From Luedemannella flava (lineage in GTDB: Bacteria > Actinomycetota > Actinomycetes > Mycobacteriales > Micromonosporaceae), in the NCBI RefSeq assembly GCF_039528515.1, contig NZ_BAAALT010000013.1, positions 1-64,000 on the forward strand: 64,000 nucleotides of DNA, read 5' to 3'. Positions within the stretch are counted from its first letter, which is position 1. The number at the start of each line of letters is the position of its first letter. Position numbers and translations under genes: made by a program. Below the pieces are notes generated by a model. That model saw only the letters and a program-made list of their open reading frames with translations. It made no database searches and was not told the DNA's origin. Positions 19,901 through 28,113 of the stretch are shown in pieces.

Positions 19901-20617
19901 GACGTGCCCGTCGGTGGCGTTGACGAGCACGTACCGGCTGATGTCGGGGCGGGTGGGCGAGGTGACCTCGAGCCGCCAGACCGTCTCGGTGGCCCGCGTC
20001 GTGGCGGGCCCGACGAGCGACGGGTCGTAGACGGACAGCGTCGGCTCGCTGGCCTGCAGCGTCGCGGCGGCCACGCCGGCGGCCCGCGCGGTGGCGGCGA
20101 TGGCGTGCTCCCGCGCCGTCGCGGCGCTGACCGTGGCCGCGTCGACCGGGGCCGTGTCCGCCGAGGTCTCGCCGTTGATCGCGAGCAGGGCGCCGTCGGT
20201 GTCCAGGGTCACGACCAGCTCGCCGCCGATGACCGGCAGGCCCGCGCGGGTCTGCTGGAAGCGGACGAGCTCGTGACCGTCCTGCGGCACGGTCACCACC
20301 GCGCGCAGCTCGCGGGCCTGGTCGCGGACGCCGAAGGCGGCCCCGTAGGTGGCGAGGTGGGCGCGGGCGGCGGACTCGGGCGAGCCGCCGCGCGGGCGCG
20401 CGGCCGCGACCCGGCTGCCGGGCGTGATGGCCAGATGGCGGGCTCGACCGTTGTCCCTGACATCGATCGACACACCGTCCTGCTGGTTCGCGCGCTCGAC
20501 GCCCGGCGACGACGCGGCCGCGTCGGCGAGGGCGGGCGAGCCCGTGGCGGCCACGACCAGTGGCGTCGTCACGAGGGCGGTCAGCAGGGCGGCGCGACGG
20601 TTCCGGGGGAATCGCAC
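16892..20617 (-). CDS. Secreted M4 metalloprotease with FG-GAP repeats, 3' end unreliable
   Basis: About 1,215 reliable residues. Signal peptide (RRAALLTALVTTPLVVAATGSPALADA), FTP-type propeptide (50-240), thermolysin-like catalytic domain: zinc motif HELAH (His363, Glu364, His367), zinc ligand Glu387 in NESISD, catalytic His468 in GGVHADSG. A jelly-roll-like domain with W-rich repeats follows (about 570-770). At least five FG-GAP/integrin-like repeats with DxNxDGxxD calcium loops (DYNGDGVNDVAIG, DFNGDGFADLAVG, DVNKDGRADLAIG and others) finish the protein. GTG start with GGAG 9 nt upstream. The last certain residues are AGTRFG; beyond that the frame enters an N and a 25-base homopolymer, so the last 20-odd residues (poly-Pro) are probably artefact and the true stop is unknown. 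Exported protease, probably nutritional. Confidence 0.88.
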   Translation of the reverse strand: MRFPRNRRAALLTALVTTPLVVAATGSPALADAAASSPGVERANQQDGVSIDVRDNGRARHLAITPGSRVAAARPRGGSPESAARAHLATYGAAFGVRDQARELRAVVTVPQDGHELVRFQQTRAGLPVIGGELVVTLDTDGALLAINGETSADTAPVDAATVSAATAREHAIAATARAAGVAAATLQASEPTLSVYDPSLVGPATTRATETVWRLEVTSPTRPDISRYVLVNATDGHVALSFSRIATASEPNRQVCDLANAPTDDETCTDARKTRAEGEAPTGIADADNAYELTGAVHTFLNSLGRDGIDGKGMRLLSTTRFCPTGWEDENTGGCLFPNAFWNGQQMTFGDGFASADDVVGHELAHGVTEHTSGLLYYYQSGAINESISDVLGELFDLSYSGPVAGDDSAEVRWLLGEDLPRDPGAKTPTWVRGAIRSMKDPTLFGDPDSTQSDNWKPAFDDNGGVHADSGVGNKAAYLMTDGGTFGGVTVAGIRDVTKVAKIWLGAEKLLTSGADYADLAYALQQSCANLGYTTECASVSRATAAVQMTRQPATEAAPAQAAICPAGTRPRNLFVDRFSSASAWNVTSTVAVDGSVRPSAVAGNALLMQTPFIDRRPTITATLRSSVTLPTSGTVYVRFDHLDAFDWIGPGYLWTGYFDGGFLGITTSTATNPTYAAPKGAWVNGPNREIEAAYGGIGFGGDSRGWTSSRITLDPTTYRGKKVKLQFKVRTDGIIAGSAAYGWWLDNVQVYTCAASSPVHSDYNGDGVNDVAIGSPDRDVDGLPDAGAVTVSYGSSGSGLTTSSARVLTAGVPVANQQFGAATTSADFNGDGFADLAVGAAAKGTTAGRVTVYYGSSEGLTALRSKAFASTTFTTSAAAGFGKVLAAGDVNKDGRADLAIGTEGFSSSAGGVGVLKGTSSGLTTTGRAWLTQNTTGVPDAAEAGDRFGAALAIGDLNRDGYADLAVGAPGETVGSPRGGMVTVLRGSATGVTGTGARAFTQNTTGVPDGAETGDLFGAALAIGDLNRDGYGDLAVGAPGESVGTRARAGIVTVLKGSTSGVTGTGAKAFSQNTTGVPDSAETGDQFGAALAVGDVTGDGYHDLAVGVPGESAGSATSGGVVTVLKGSTSGVTGTGAVVLGQSAATGGAEAGDQFGAAVAIRKIRSGTQANVLVGIPGEDAGKGAVVLFPGGPTTTGAQVVTNGQFAGGAQAGTRFGXAPPPPPPPPGGHGWFSSPAIAV
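16935..16962. other. Homopolymer of 25 G with ambiguous base, likely assembly fault
   Basis: Positions 16935-16959 are all G, followed by CC-N-type sequence with N at 16962. It sits at the tail-to-tail junction of the amidohydrolase and protease genes and breaks the protease reading frame into poly-proline. No other homopolymer of this length exists in the window, so a sequencing or gap-closure artefact is likely. Confidence 0.85.
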
Positions 20618-20788
20618 CGGGCATGGCTCCTATGCAGTTCGGTCCGGTGCACGCGGCACCGGGGCGCCCGAGTGGCGCCTCACCAGGCCCTGTCGACCGT
20701 GGGGCCCGGGCTCCTGAGCCGCCTGACCGAACCTTGAGCTGAACTGAGGAATACTTGATGTCTCTTTCGTCTCATTTACGCTTGTTCC

Positions 20789-23044
20789 ATGGCGACCGAG
20801 CTCCGGGTGCACGGCGTCAACGGCGCCCCCGCCGAGGAGGTGCTCGACCGGCCGTGGGTGGGCCGGGTCGCGGGCGACACCGAGGCCGGCTTCTACCGGC
20901 CCCGGCCGGAGACGCACGCGACGACCGGGCCGGGCGGCGCCGACCTGGAGGCCTACCGCTGGGGCTCGCTCACGTCCGGCGCCGCCGCCCGCGCGGCCTG
21001 GCTGCTCCTGCTGCCGTTCACGCTCGCGAACGTGACGGTCTGGCTGCGCCCGCCGGCCGGGCCGGGCGGACGGGCCGTGGTGCGTGGGCTGTGCCGGCTC
21101 TTCGCCCTGTCGCTGACGGTCACGTTCGTGCTCACCATCGTCGGGGCGGCGATGGACCTGGTCGCCTGGCAGTGCGCGTCGCCGGGCACCGGGTGCATGG
21201 CCGGCCGGCCGTGGCTGCGCGGGCTCTTCACCGGATTCTTCGTCCCGCCCGGACGCCGGCTCGCCCTCGGCGCCCTCGCCCCGATCGGCGTGATCGCGGT
21301 CCTGTGGGCGCTCGGCCGCGGCACCTGGGCCCGGTACGAGTCGTTCCGCCCCGCCGGCGCGCGGCCGGACGGCGACGGCCTCGCCTCGCCGACGTTCTGG
21401 CACGGCCGCGTCCCCGTGGGGCGGCTGCGGGCGCTGCACATCGCCGTCGCGCTCGCCACCGTCGACGCCGTCCTGCTGTGGGTGCTCGTCCGGCACGACC
21501 GGGCCGGCGGGTTCGCCGGCGTGGACCTCGGGCCGCTGTCCGCGTCGGCGGCGCGGGCGATCGGCGTGCTGTTGGGCGTACTCACCATGGTGGTGTTGGT
21601 GGGTTGTGCGTTGGTGCTGTTGACGCGCGGCATGATGTCGCGCGACGCGCCCGCCCGGTGGGCCGGGTCGGCGGTGCGGGCGGCCCGCGGCACGGCGCTG
21701 GCGCTGACCGCGGCGAGCCTCGGGTACGCGCTGCTGCCCCGCGCGCCCTGGCGGGCGACGGGCGCGCTGCCCGGGTACGGCCGGCTGGTCACCTGGCTGT
21801 TCGCGGCGCAACTGCTGGTGCTGGCGGCGCTGGCCGTCGTGGTGGCCGTGCAGATCGGCGCCGCCCGCCGGTACGGGCGCCTGCGCGACCCGCTGCTGGG
21901 CGGCTTCGGCACCCCCATCGTGGGATCGCTGGGGCTGGGCCTCGGCGTGGCCTTCTCCGCCGGCCTGACCTACCGGGTCGCCGACTACCTCGACCGGGCC
22001 GCCTCGCCCAGCCCGGCCGACTGGGCGCGGCCGGTGGCCCGGGTGCGCCTGGAGCCGCCGCTGTCCTTCCAGTGGGCCGCGCTGGGCTTCCTCGTCGGCG
22101 TCGTGGTCGCGGTGCTGGCCTACACATGGGTGCGGACGGTGACCATGCCGCGGCTGCGCGCCGGCGCGCGGGCCGCCACCGACGAGGACTTCCCCGGCGG
22201 CCGGTCGCGCGACCCCGCGCGGGCGGCGGACATCGACGACGCGATCGTCGGCGCCCGGGCCACCGACCACATCGGAGGGACGGTCGGCGTCGCCTGGGGC
22301 GTCCTGGCCGTCGGCGTGCTGGCCGCGACCGGGCTCGCGCTGGCCGGGCTCGGGCCGGTGCAGCTCGCGCCGTCCGGCTCCGCCGGGGCCGACCTGTTGC
22401 ACGCGCTCACCACCGCCGGGACGTACCTCATCAACCTCACCGCGCTCGCGCTGGTGCTGCTGGGCGTCCAGGCCTACCGCCACCAACGGGTACGCCGCGT
22501 CGTCGGCGTCATCTGGGACGTCGCCACGTTCTGGCCGCGCGCCGCGCACCCGCTGGGCGTGCCCTGCTACGCCGAGCGGGCCGTCCCCGAGCTGGCCCAC
22601 CGCGCCGCGTGGCTGGCGGGCCGGGGCGGGGTGGTGCTGTCCGGCCACAGCCAGGGCGCCGTGCTGGTCGCGGCGGCCGTCCTGCAGTTGCCGGCCGACG
22701 CGCGGCCCGGCACGGCGATGCTCACCTACGGCTCACCGCTGCGCCGCCTGTACGGGCGGGCGTTCCCGGCGTACTTCCACGACGGCGTGTTCGGCGAGCT
22801 GGCCGAGGCGGTCGGCGGCGGCGAGCCGCGCTGGCGCAACCTGTGGCGGCGCACCGACGCGATCGGCGGCCCGGTGGCGCCGGGCGGGCTGGACGTACGC
22901 CTGGTTGATCCGCTGGCGTTCGATCCGCCGCCCGGCGACCGGGTCGCGCCCGCTATCGCGGGGCATTTCGACTATCAGCTGTCACCGGCCTTCGCCGCCC
23001 AGGTCACCGCCCTGCTCGACCGGCTGCGCCGGCCGGACCGCTGA
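20789..23044 (+). CDS. Polytopic membrane protein with GHSQG hydrolase-like C domain
   Basis: 751 residues. A short N-terminal segment begins MATELRVHGVNGAPAEEVLD, a pattern found in alpha/beta-hydrolase-like proteins (HGV.G). About ten hydrophobic segments follow between residues 65 and 570, then a soluble C-terminal domain with VVLSGHSQGAVLVAAAV, in which Ser621 sits in the GxSxG nucleophile elbow of lipases/esterases. The C domain also contains TYGSPLRRLYGR and a late HFDYQLS histidine, which could complete a triad. It seems to be a hydrolase interrupted by, or wrapped around, a membrane domain. Divergent from the protease gene; its 3' end overlaps the convergent DUF4349 gene by 63 bp. Substrate unknown. 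Confidence 0.82.
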   Translation: MATELRVHGVNGAPAEEVLDRPWVGRVAGDTEAGFYRPRPETHATTGPGGADLEAYRWGSLTSGAAARAAWLLLLPFTLANVTVWLRPPAGPGGRAVVRGLCRLFALSLTVTFVLTIVGAAMDLVAWQCASPGTGCMAGRPWLRGLFTGFFVPPGRRLALGALAPIGVIAVLWALGRGTWARYESFRPAGARPDGDGLASPTFWHGRVPVGRLRALHIAVALATVDAVLLWVLVRHDRAGGFAGVDLGPLSASAARAIGVLLGVLTMVVLVGCALVLLTRGMMSRDAPARWAGSAVRAARGTALALTAASLGYALLPRAPWRATGALPGYGRLVTWLFAAQLLVLAALAVVVAVQIGAARRYGRLRDPLLGGFGTPIVGSLGLGLGVAFSAGLTYRVADYLDRAASPSPADWARPVARVRLEPPLSFQWAALGFLVGVVVAVLAYTWVRTVTMPRLRAGARAATDEDFPGGRSRDPARAADIDDAIVGARATDHIGGTVGVAWGVLAVGVLAATGLALAGLGPVQLAPSGSAGADLLHALTTAGTYLINLTALALVLLGVQAYRHQRVRRVVGVIWDVATFWPRAAHPLGVPCYAERAVPELAHRAAWLAGRGGVVLSGHSQGAVLVAAAVLQLPADARPGTAMLTYGSPLRRLYGRAFPAYFHDGVFGELAEAVGGGEPRWRNLWRRTDAIGGPVAPGGLDVRLVDPLAFDPPPGDRVAPAIAGHFDYQLSPAFAAQVTALLDRLRRPDR

Positions 23045-23986
23045 CGGCGCGGCCTGGACCGGGGCCGGACGCCGGCCGCGACGGCGCAGCCAGATGATCA
23101 GGCTCACCGGGATCGCTACCGCGACCAGGAACGGCAGCAGCGCGCCGATGATGGTCAACACGACCTGCACGGCCACGACGAACGCCTGCCAGCCGGCCTT
23201 GAGGCCGCCGAGGAACCCGGTGACCTCCTTCTCGGGCTCCGGCTGCGGCTCGACCTTCTTCGCCGTCTGCAGCATGAGCGTGATCGTCGAGTACGACACC
23301 TTGTTGGCGAGGTCGCGCTTGCGGGCCTGCAGCGAGGCGAGCTCGGACTCCCGCTTGGTCAGCTCCGACTCCACGGAGACGATCTCGCCGATGGTGTTGG
23401 CCTTGGCCATGAGCGCCCGCGTGCGGTCGACGCTGGCCTGCTGCGACCTGATGCGGCTGTCCAGGTCGACGACGGCCTCGGTGACGTCCGTCGTCTGGCT
23501 GGAGCGGTCGAGCTCCTTGCCGAGCTTGCCGAGCGCGTCCATCGTCGTGCTGAACGCCGCCGACGGCACCCGGAGCACGAGCACGGCGCTCGCGTCGGTG
23601 GGACTGTAGAGGCTGCGCTTGTCGGCGCCGACGAAGCCCTGCGCGCCGGTGACCAGGCCGACGGCCCGGTTTGCCGTGCCGGCCACGTCGGCCACCTCCA
23701 CGGTGATGGTGCCGTTGTAGATGATGGCGCGGTTGGTCTCGCCGGCCTCGGGCGGCGTCACCGAGCCCTCCTGCGGGGCGGCCGGGTTGCCCTTCTCGGC
23801 GGCACCGCCGCCGGCCATGTCGGCGGCGCCGGCGTCGGCCTTGTTGTCGCGGGCGGCCTCCGGGGCGCCCATGGCGGGGGCGCCGGCGCTGGACGTGGCC
23901 TCGTCGCTCTTCGCGGAGCAGGCGGCGGCGCCGAGGGTGACGGCGAGGCAGAGCGTTATGAGACCGAGGGCGCGGTACTTCCTCAT
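22982..23986 (-). CDS. DUF4349 domain lipoprotein
   Basis: 334 residues from ATG 23984-23986, chosen because GGGAGGACATCC precedes it; the frame is open further upstream but without a start signal. N-terminal signal with lipobox-like LGAAACS, then a disordered Ala/Gly segment (25-85), a DUF4349 core (GTITVEVADV near 95 to TITLMLQT near 255) including a coiled coil (about 185-235), and a C-terminal membrane segment (VVLTIIGALLPFLVAVAIPVSLIIW) with a basic tail. Probably a cell-envelope protein anchored at both ends. Its C-terminal codons overlap the 3' end of the convergent membrane protein gene. Biochemical role unknown. Confidence 0.88.
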   Translation of the reverse strand: MRKYRALGLITLCLAVTLGAAACSAKSDEATSSAGAPAMGAPEAARDNKADAGAADMAGGGAAEKGNPAAPQEGSVTPPEAGETNRAIIYNGTITVEVADVAGTANRAVGLVTGAQGFVGADKRSLYSPTDASAVLVLRVPSAAFSTTMDALGKLGKELDRSSQTTDVTEAVVDLDSRIRSQQASVDRTRALMAKANTIGEIVSVESELTKRESELASLQARKRDLANKVSYSTITLMLQTAKKVEPQPEPEKEVTGFLGGLKAGWQAFVVAVQVVLTIIGALLPFLVAVAIPVSLIIWLRRRGRRPAPVQAAPSAVRPAQPVEQGGDLGGEGR

Positions 23987-24127
23987 GGATGTCCTCCCGT
24001 GCGGGTGGTGGGTCGGGGCGGCGATTGGATGCGGCCGCACCCCGACCGGTTCCGTCAGCGTGGGATCGCGACATCACGGTTCGGCGTCGACAAAGATTAG
24101 GGACCGGTCACAGTTGGAGGAGGCCCG

Positions 24128-24775
24128 GTGCGCTTCGTCAAATATTCACACTCGTGTGTCCGGATCGAGGCGGGCGACGCCGTGCTCGTCATCGATCCCG
24201 GCGCCTTCAGCGAGGCCGAGTCGCTCGACGGCGTCGACGCGGTGCTGCTCACCCACGAGCACTTCGACCACCTCGATATCAACAAGCTGACCGACGCGCT
24301 GGCCAGGCGTCCCGAGGTGCGGATCTTCACCCACGCCGACGTGGTGGGCAAGCTGGGCGACCTGGCCCCGGTCACCACCACGGTCGCCCCGGGCGAGGCG
24401 TTCACGGCCGCCGGCCTGCCCGTCCGCGCCTTCGGCGGGCTGCACGCCGAGATCCACCGGGACGTGCCGCGCGTGACCAACCTGGGCTTTCTCGTCGCGG
24501 ACGCGCTCTACCACCCCGGCGACTCGTTCGACCTGCCCGGCGACGTCACCGGCGTGGACACCGTGTTCGTCCCGGTCTCCGGACCGTGGCTGAAGATTTC
24601 GGAGTCCGTCGACTTCGTCCGCGCCATCCGGCCGCGCCGCGCGGTGGCGCTGCACGACTGCCTGCTCAGCGACGCGGGTTTCCTGGTCACCGACGGCAAC
24701 ATGAGCAAGCTCTCCGGCTGCGAGTACACCCGGCTGGCGGCCGGTTCCGGTCTCCCGGTGTCCACCATGGACTGA
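24128..24775 (+). CDS. Metallo-beta-lactamase-fold hydrolase (UlaG-like)
   Basis: 215 residues. Short MBL fold with THEHFDHLD (about 49-57) providing the metal-binding HxHxDH set, early SHSCVRIE strand typical of UlaG/YhfI-like proteins, GLHAEIHRD, LYHPGDSFDLP aspartate near 134, and LHDCLLSDAG histidine near 176. GTG start at 24128 with GGAGGAGGCCC upstream. Cytoplasmic hydrolase of unknown substrate, possibly a lactone or cyclic phosphate as in relatives. It is divergent from the DUF4349 gene and followed by a SCO6745-like gene 44 bp later on the same strand. Confidence 0.9.
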   Translation: MRFVKYSHSCVRIEAGDAVLVIDPGAFSEAESLDGVDAVLLTHEHFDHLDINKLTDALARRPEVRIFTHADVVGKLGDLAPVTTTVAPGEAFTAAGLPVRAFGGLHAEIHRDVPRVTNLGFLVADALYHPGDSFDLPGDVTGVDTVFVPVSGPWLKISESVDFVRAIRPRRAVALHDCLLSDAGFLVTDGNMSKLSGCEYTRLAAGSGLPVSTMD

Positions 24776-24819
24776 TACCCGACGGGCGCGATCGGCGCCC
24801 GCCCGGCACAATCGGCGGG

Positions 24820-25554
24820 ATGACCCCCGAGCTGTGCGCCGCAGCGACCAAGCGCGCCGTGCTCGCGCTCGGGGCCGACTTCGCGCTGCACCCGGCCAGC
24901 CGGGAGCGGGCGCGCGGGCTCGGGCTCACCCCGTGGTCGCTCTACGTGGCGGGCCGGGCCGGGGTCCTCGGCCATGACGTACGCCCGGACGCCGTGGCCG
25001 CCGCGCTCGGCTTCGTCGCCCCCGAGGCGGTGCGGCGCGGCTGGGAGCCGACGATGGTCATCGGCCCGCGGGCGGTCGCGGAGCTGTGTCTCGACGAGTG
25101 GTGCCGCTGGGGTTCGGCCGCGTTCGCCGGCGTCACCGGCCTGGACCGGCTCGCCGCGCTGGCCGAGCGCGTCGTGCTGGCCGCCGACCCGGGCGCCATG
25201 CCGCTGTTCGCCGCCTGGCGGGCCATGCCCGTCCCGGACGACCGCCCGGGCGCCCGGCTCGCCGTCCTGCTGCACCTGATGCGCGAGCACCGGGTCGGCG
25301 CCCAGCTGCTGGCCGTCCGCTCGGCGGGCCTGCGCCCGGTCGAGGCGCTCATCGCCGGCCCGGAGGGGGAGTCCGGCGCCACCGCGTACGGGTGGGAGCC
25401 GCCGTACCCGCCACGGATGCCGCTACTGCGCCGGTTCGTCCACGCCGACGGGGTGGCGGACCGGGTCGTGGCCCAGTCGCTGCGCGACCTGACCCCGGGC
25501 GAGCGCGCCGAGCTGGTGACCTTCCTCAAGATCGCGGCGGCGGTGGCCCGCTAG
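24820..25554 (+). CDS. SCO6745-family protein
   Basis: 244 residues, ATG at 24820. The order of motifs (a helical N domain with SLYVAGRAGVLG and DAVAAALGFVAPEAV, then LRRFVHADGVADRVVAQSLRDLTPGERAELVTFL at the end) fits the actinobacterial SCO6745 family of helical, winged-helix-like proteins often annotated without function. No catalytic motif seen. Its stop overlaps the stop of the convergent gamma-glutamylcyclotransferase gene by 4 bp. Confidence 0.8.
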   Translation: MTPELCAAATKRAVLALGADFALHPASRERARGLGLTPWSLYVAGRAGVLGHDVRPDAVAAALGFVAPEAVRRGWEPTMVIGPRAVAELCLDEWCRWGSAAFAGVTGLDRLAALAERVVLAADPGAMPLFAAWRAMPVPDDRPGARLAVLLHLMREHRVGAQLLAVRSAGLRPVEALIAGPEGESGATAYGWEPPYPPRMPLLRRFVHADGVADRVVAQSLRDLTPGERAELVTFLKIAAAVAR

Positions 25555-25997
25555 TCGCGGGTGGGGCGGTCCCGCAGGTCGGCGACGTAGTCGTCGGGGG
25601 CGCCGGCCTTCTGCGCGGCGTTGGCGATCTCCGACAGGTACCACGCCGTGGGCTGGCCGCCCTCGTAGCTGTCCAGCACGTACATCCAGGCGGTCACCTC
25701 GCCGTCGAGGGTCGCCACGCGCACGTGCAGCTTGCGGTACGTGCCGGCGGTGAAGCCCTCCAGCTCGTCGAGCTGCCCCTCGTCGGTGGCCTGGATGTCG
25801 TAGAGGGCGACGAACACGCGTCCGTCGGGATCCTCCACCACGGTGGAGACCGATCCCTCGTGTCCCAGCAGGTCGTCCCCGCCGAAGGTCAGTCGCCAGC
25901 CCTGGAGCCAACCGGTGCCGACGAGCGGCGAGTGGGGGCAATATGCCCGCATTCGCCCAGGGTCGAGATTCGAGCCGTATGCGGCGTACAAGCGCAC
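25551..25997 (-). CDS. Gamma-glutamylcyclotransferase-like protein
   Basis: 148 residues. AIG2/GGCT fold: N-terminal YAAYGSNLD provides the oxoproline/glutamyl-binding YGSNL loop, and LDELEGF in the middle carries the likely catalytic glutamate. Family members cyclise gamma-glutamyl groups of peptides or amines to 5-oxoproline. GTG start at 25995-25997, divergent from lpdA across 137 bp. No mycothiol or polyamine gene is adjacent, so substrate is open. Confidence 0.87.
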   Translation of the reverse strand: MRLYAAYGSNLDPGRMRAYCPHSPLVGTGWLQGWRLTFGGDDLLGHEGSVSTVVEDPDGRVFVALYDIQATDEGQLDELEGFTAGTYRKLHVRVATLDGEVTAWMYVLDSYEGGQPTAWYLSEIANAAQKAGAPDDYVADLRDRPTRD

Positions 25998-26134
25998 GCG
26001 ATGACGATAGTCCCTTCAGGCGTACTTAAGAATGCGACTGTCCGTAGTCGTCAATTCTCCAGCGCGCGTCAGCCGCGCTGGCGGTGGGCACCTAGGGTTA
26101 GTCGCAGACCTCATCCTGGGACGGAGACGCGAGC

Positions 26135-27535
26135 ATGAGCCGCATTGTGATCATCGGCGGAGGCCCGGCGGGCTACGAGGCGGCCCTGGTCGCCACGCAG
26201 CTCGACGCCGAGGTGACCGTGATCGAGGCCGACGGCGCCGGCGGGGCCTGCGTGCTGTCGGACTGCGTGCCGTCCAAGACCTTCATCGCCTCCTCGGACG
26301 TGGTCACGGCCTTCCGGCACGGCGGCGACCTGGGGGTCCGCAGCGACAACCCGCACGCCGTCCGGCTCGACGCGCCCGCCGTCCACGAGCGGGTCAAGAA
26401 GCTCGCGGTCGCCCAGTCGCATGACATCGCCGCCAAGCTGACCAAGGCCGGCGTCGAGCTGGTCGCCGGCACGGCCCGGCTCGGCGACGACGCGCTCGGG
26501 CACCGCCACCCGGTGATCATCACGCCGGCGGGTGGCGAGGAGTACAGCGTCGACGCCGACGTGGTCCTCGTGGCCACCGGGGCCACCCCGCGCGTGCTGC
26601 CCGACGCCCGCCCCGATGGCGAGCGCATCCTCACCTGGCGCCAGGTCTACGACCTGCCCGAGCTGCCGTCCAAGCTGGTCATCGTGGGCTCCGGCGTGAC
26701 CGGCGCCGAGTTCGCCAGCGCGTACCTGGCCTGCGGGGTCGACGTCACCCTCGTCTCCAGCCGCGACCGGGTCATGCCGCACGAGGACGCCGACGCCGCC
26801 ATGGCGATCGAGACCGTCTTCCGCGCCCGGGGCATGACGATCCTCAACAACGCCCGCGCCGAGTCGGTCGTCCGGACCGCCGACGGCGTGCTGGTCACCC
26901 TCGCCGACGGGCGCACGGTCGAGGCGTCGCACGCGCTCATGGCGGTCGGCTCCGTCCCCAACACCGGTTCGCTCAACCTCCAGGGGTACGGCGTGACGGT
27001 CGCCCCCGGCGGCTACGTCTCGGTCGACCGGGTCTCCCGGACCAACGTGCCCGGCATCTACGCGGCCGGCGACTGCACCGGCGTCCTGCCGCTCGCCAGC
27101 GTCGCGGCCATGCAGGGCCGGGTGGCGATGTGGCACTCCCTCGGCGAGGCGGTCACCCCGCTCAAGCTCAAGACCGTGGCCGCCAACGTGTTCACCGACC
27201 CGGAGCTCGCCAACGTCGGCGTGTCGCAGAAGGACGTCGACTCGGGCAAGGTCCCGGCCCGCACGGTCATGCTGTCGCTGGACGGCAACGCCCGGGCCAA
27301 GATGGCCAACGTGACCGACGGCTTCATCAAGCTGTTCTGCCGTCCGGCGTCCGGCCTGATCATCGGTGGCGTCGTCGTCGCCCCCAAGGCCAGCGAGCTG
27401 ATCCTGCCGATCTCCATGGCGATCGAGAACCACCTCACGGTCTCCCAGCTGGCCCACACCATCACGATCTACCCGTCGCTGTCGGGCTCCATCGCCGAGG
27501 CGGCGCGCCAGCTCATGCAGCACGAATTTGAGTGA
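26135..27535 (+). CDS. lpdA: LpdA-type NAD(P)H quinone reductase / flavoprotein
   Basis: 466 residues, strongly similar in order to M. tuberculosis LpdA (Rv3303c). FAD loop VIIGGGPAGYEAAL at 4-17, redox-region Cys pair in GGACVLSDCVPSKTF (positions near 40 and 45), NAD(P) loop VIVGSGVTGAEFA, second FAD motif GIYAAGDCTG. The C terminus has IYPSLSGSIAEAA in place of the His-Glu pair needed by lipoamide dehydrogenase, so it is not part of the pyruvate dehydrogenase complex; Rv3303c is a quinone reductase. Here both cysteines are present, whereas I recall Rv3303c as lacking the first. ATG at 26135, monocistronic. Confidence 0.93.
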   Translation: MSRIVIIGGGPAGYEAALVATQLDAEVTVIEADGAGGACVLSDCVPSKTFIASSDVVTAFRHGGDLGVRSDNPHAVRLDAPAVHERVKKLAVAQSHDIAAKLTKAGVELVAGTARLGDDALGHRHPVIITPAGGEEYSVDADVVLVATGATPRVLPDARPDGERILTWRQVYDLPELPSKLVIVGSGVTGAEFASAYLACGVDVTLVSSRDRVMPHEDADAAMAIETVFRARGMTILNNARAESVVRTADGVLVTLADGRTVEASHALMAVGSVPNTGSLNLQGYGVTVAPGGYVSVDRVSRTNVPGIYAAGDCTGVLPLASVAAMQGRVAMWHSLGEAVTPLKLKTVAANVFTDPELANVGVSQKDVDSGKVPARTVMLSLDGNARAKMANVTDGFIKLFCRPASGLIIGGVVVAPKASELILPISMAIENHLTVSQLAHTITIYPSLSGSIAEAARQLMQHEFE

Positions 27536-28034
27536 AAATCTCTCTGTTGTGGTCCGCCACGGCGGCGCTGCGCAGCGTCGCCTGTAGCGGGACGAAGTCG
27601 AAGGCCGTCCGGGCGCCGGTGGAGATCGCGTCGCCGCGGGCCGTCATCGACAGGGTGCAGTGGGGGACCCAGACGCCCGGGCGGTAGAGCGGCCAGAACT
27701 CCACGCCGGCCGCGTCCAGCCGGTCGACCACCTCGGCGTGCAGCTCCAGCAGCTCCGCCTTCGGCGCCGGCCCCAACCACAGCACGCCGCCGGGGAACTG
27801 GCCCACGTGTCCGAAGGTGAGCGTGATCGGCGGCGGGACGGTCAGCCCCTTGAGCGCGTCGGTGACGGCCACCGGGTCCAGCTCGTCGGCGACCACGAGG
27901 GACACGTGGGGGCGGTGCTTGCCGTGCGCGTGTTCGCCCTGGTTGGTCACCCCGGCGGCGGTGAGGTTGCGCCAGAGCGTCTTGACGCGCTGCTCGGCGA
28001 CGGTGTCGAAGTACAGTTCCAACGCGGCGACCAT
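27513..28034 (-). CDS. 2'-5' RNA ligase family (2H phosphoesterase) protein
   Basis: About 173 residues from ATG 28032-28034 (MVAALELYFDT); a GTG at 28067 would add 11 residues. Two HxS/T motifs, HVSLVVA and HCTLSM, mark the 2H phosphoesterase fold (LigT/CPDase), which acts on cyclic phosphodiesters or RNA ends. The 3' end overlaps the lpdA 3' end by 23 bp (convergent). Divergent from the YbjQ gene. Physiological substrate not evident. Confidence 0.85.
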   Translation of the reverse strand: MVAALELYFDTVAEQRVKTLWRNLTAAGVTNQGEHAHGKHRPHVSLVVADELDPVAVTDALKGLTVPPPITLTFGHVGQFPGGVLWLGPAPKAELLELHAEVVDRLDAAGVEFWPLYRPGVWVPHCTLSMTARGDAISTGARTAFDFVPLQATLRSAAVADHNREIFTQIRAA

Positions 28035-28113
28035 GCGTGGCAGGGTAACCCGGTCGCGATAGGACACGGGCGCATCGTCGGTCCCGGGCGGCTTTCCGGG
28101 CTACGCTGAGCGC

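Noticed and set aside
18332..20737. 800-codon plus-strand frame opposite the M4 protease
   Set aside because: Antisense shadow of a clear metalloprotease with HELAH and FG-GAP motifs; no start signal or domain.
23987..24040. Extended N terminus of the DUF4349 lipoprotein
   Set aside because: The extra 18 residues precede the ribosome site and would bury the lipoprotein signal; ATG 23986 has GGGAGG upstream.
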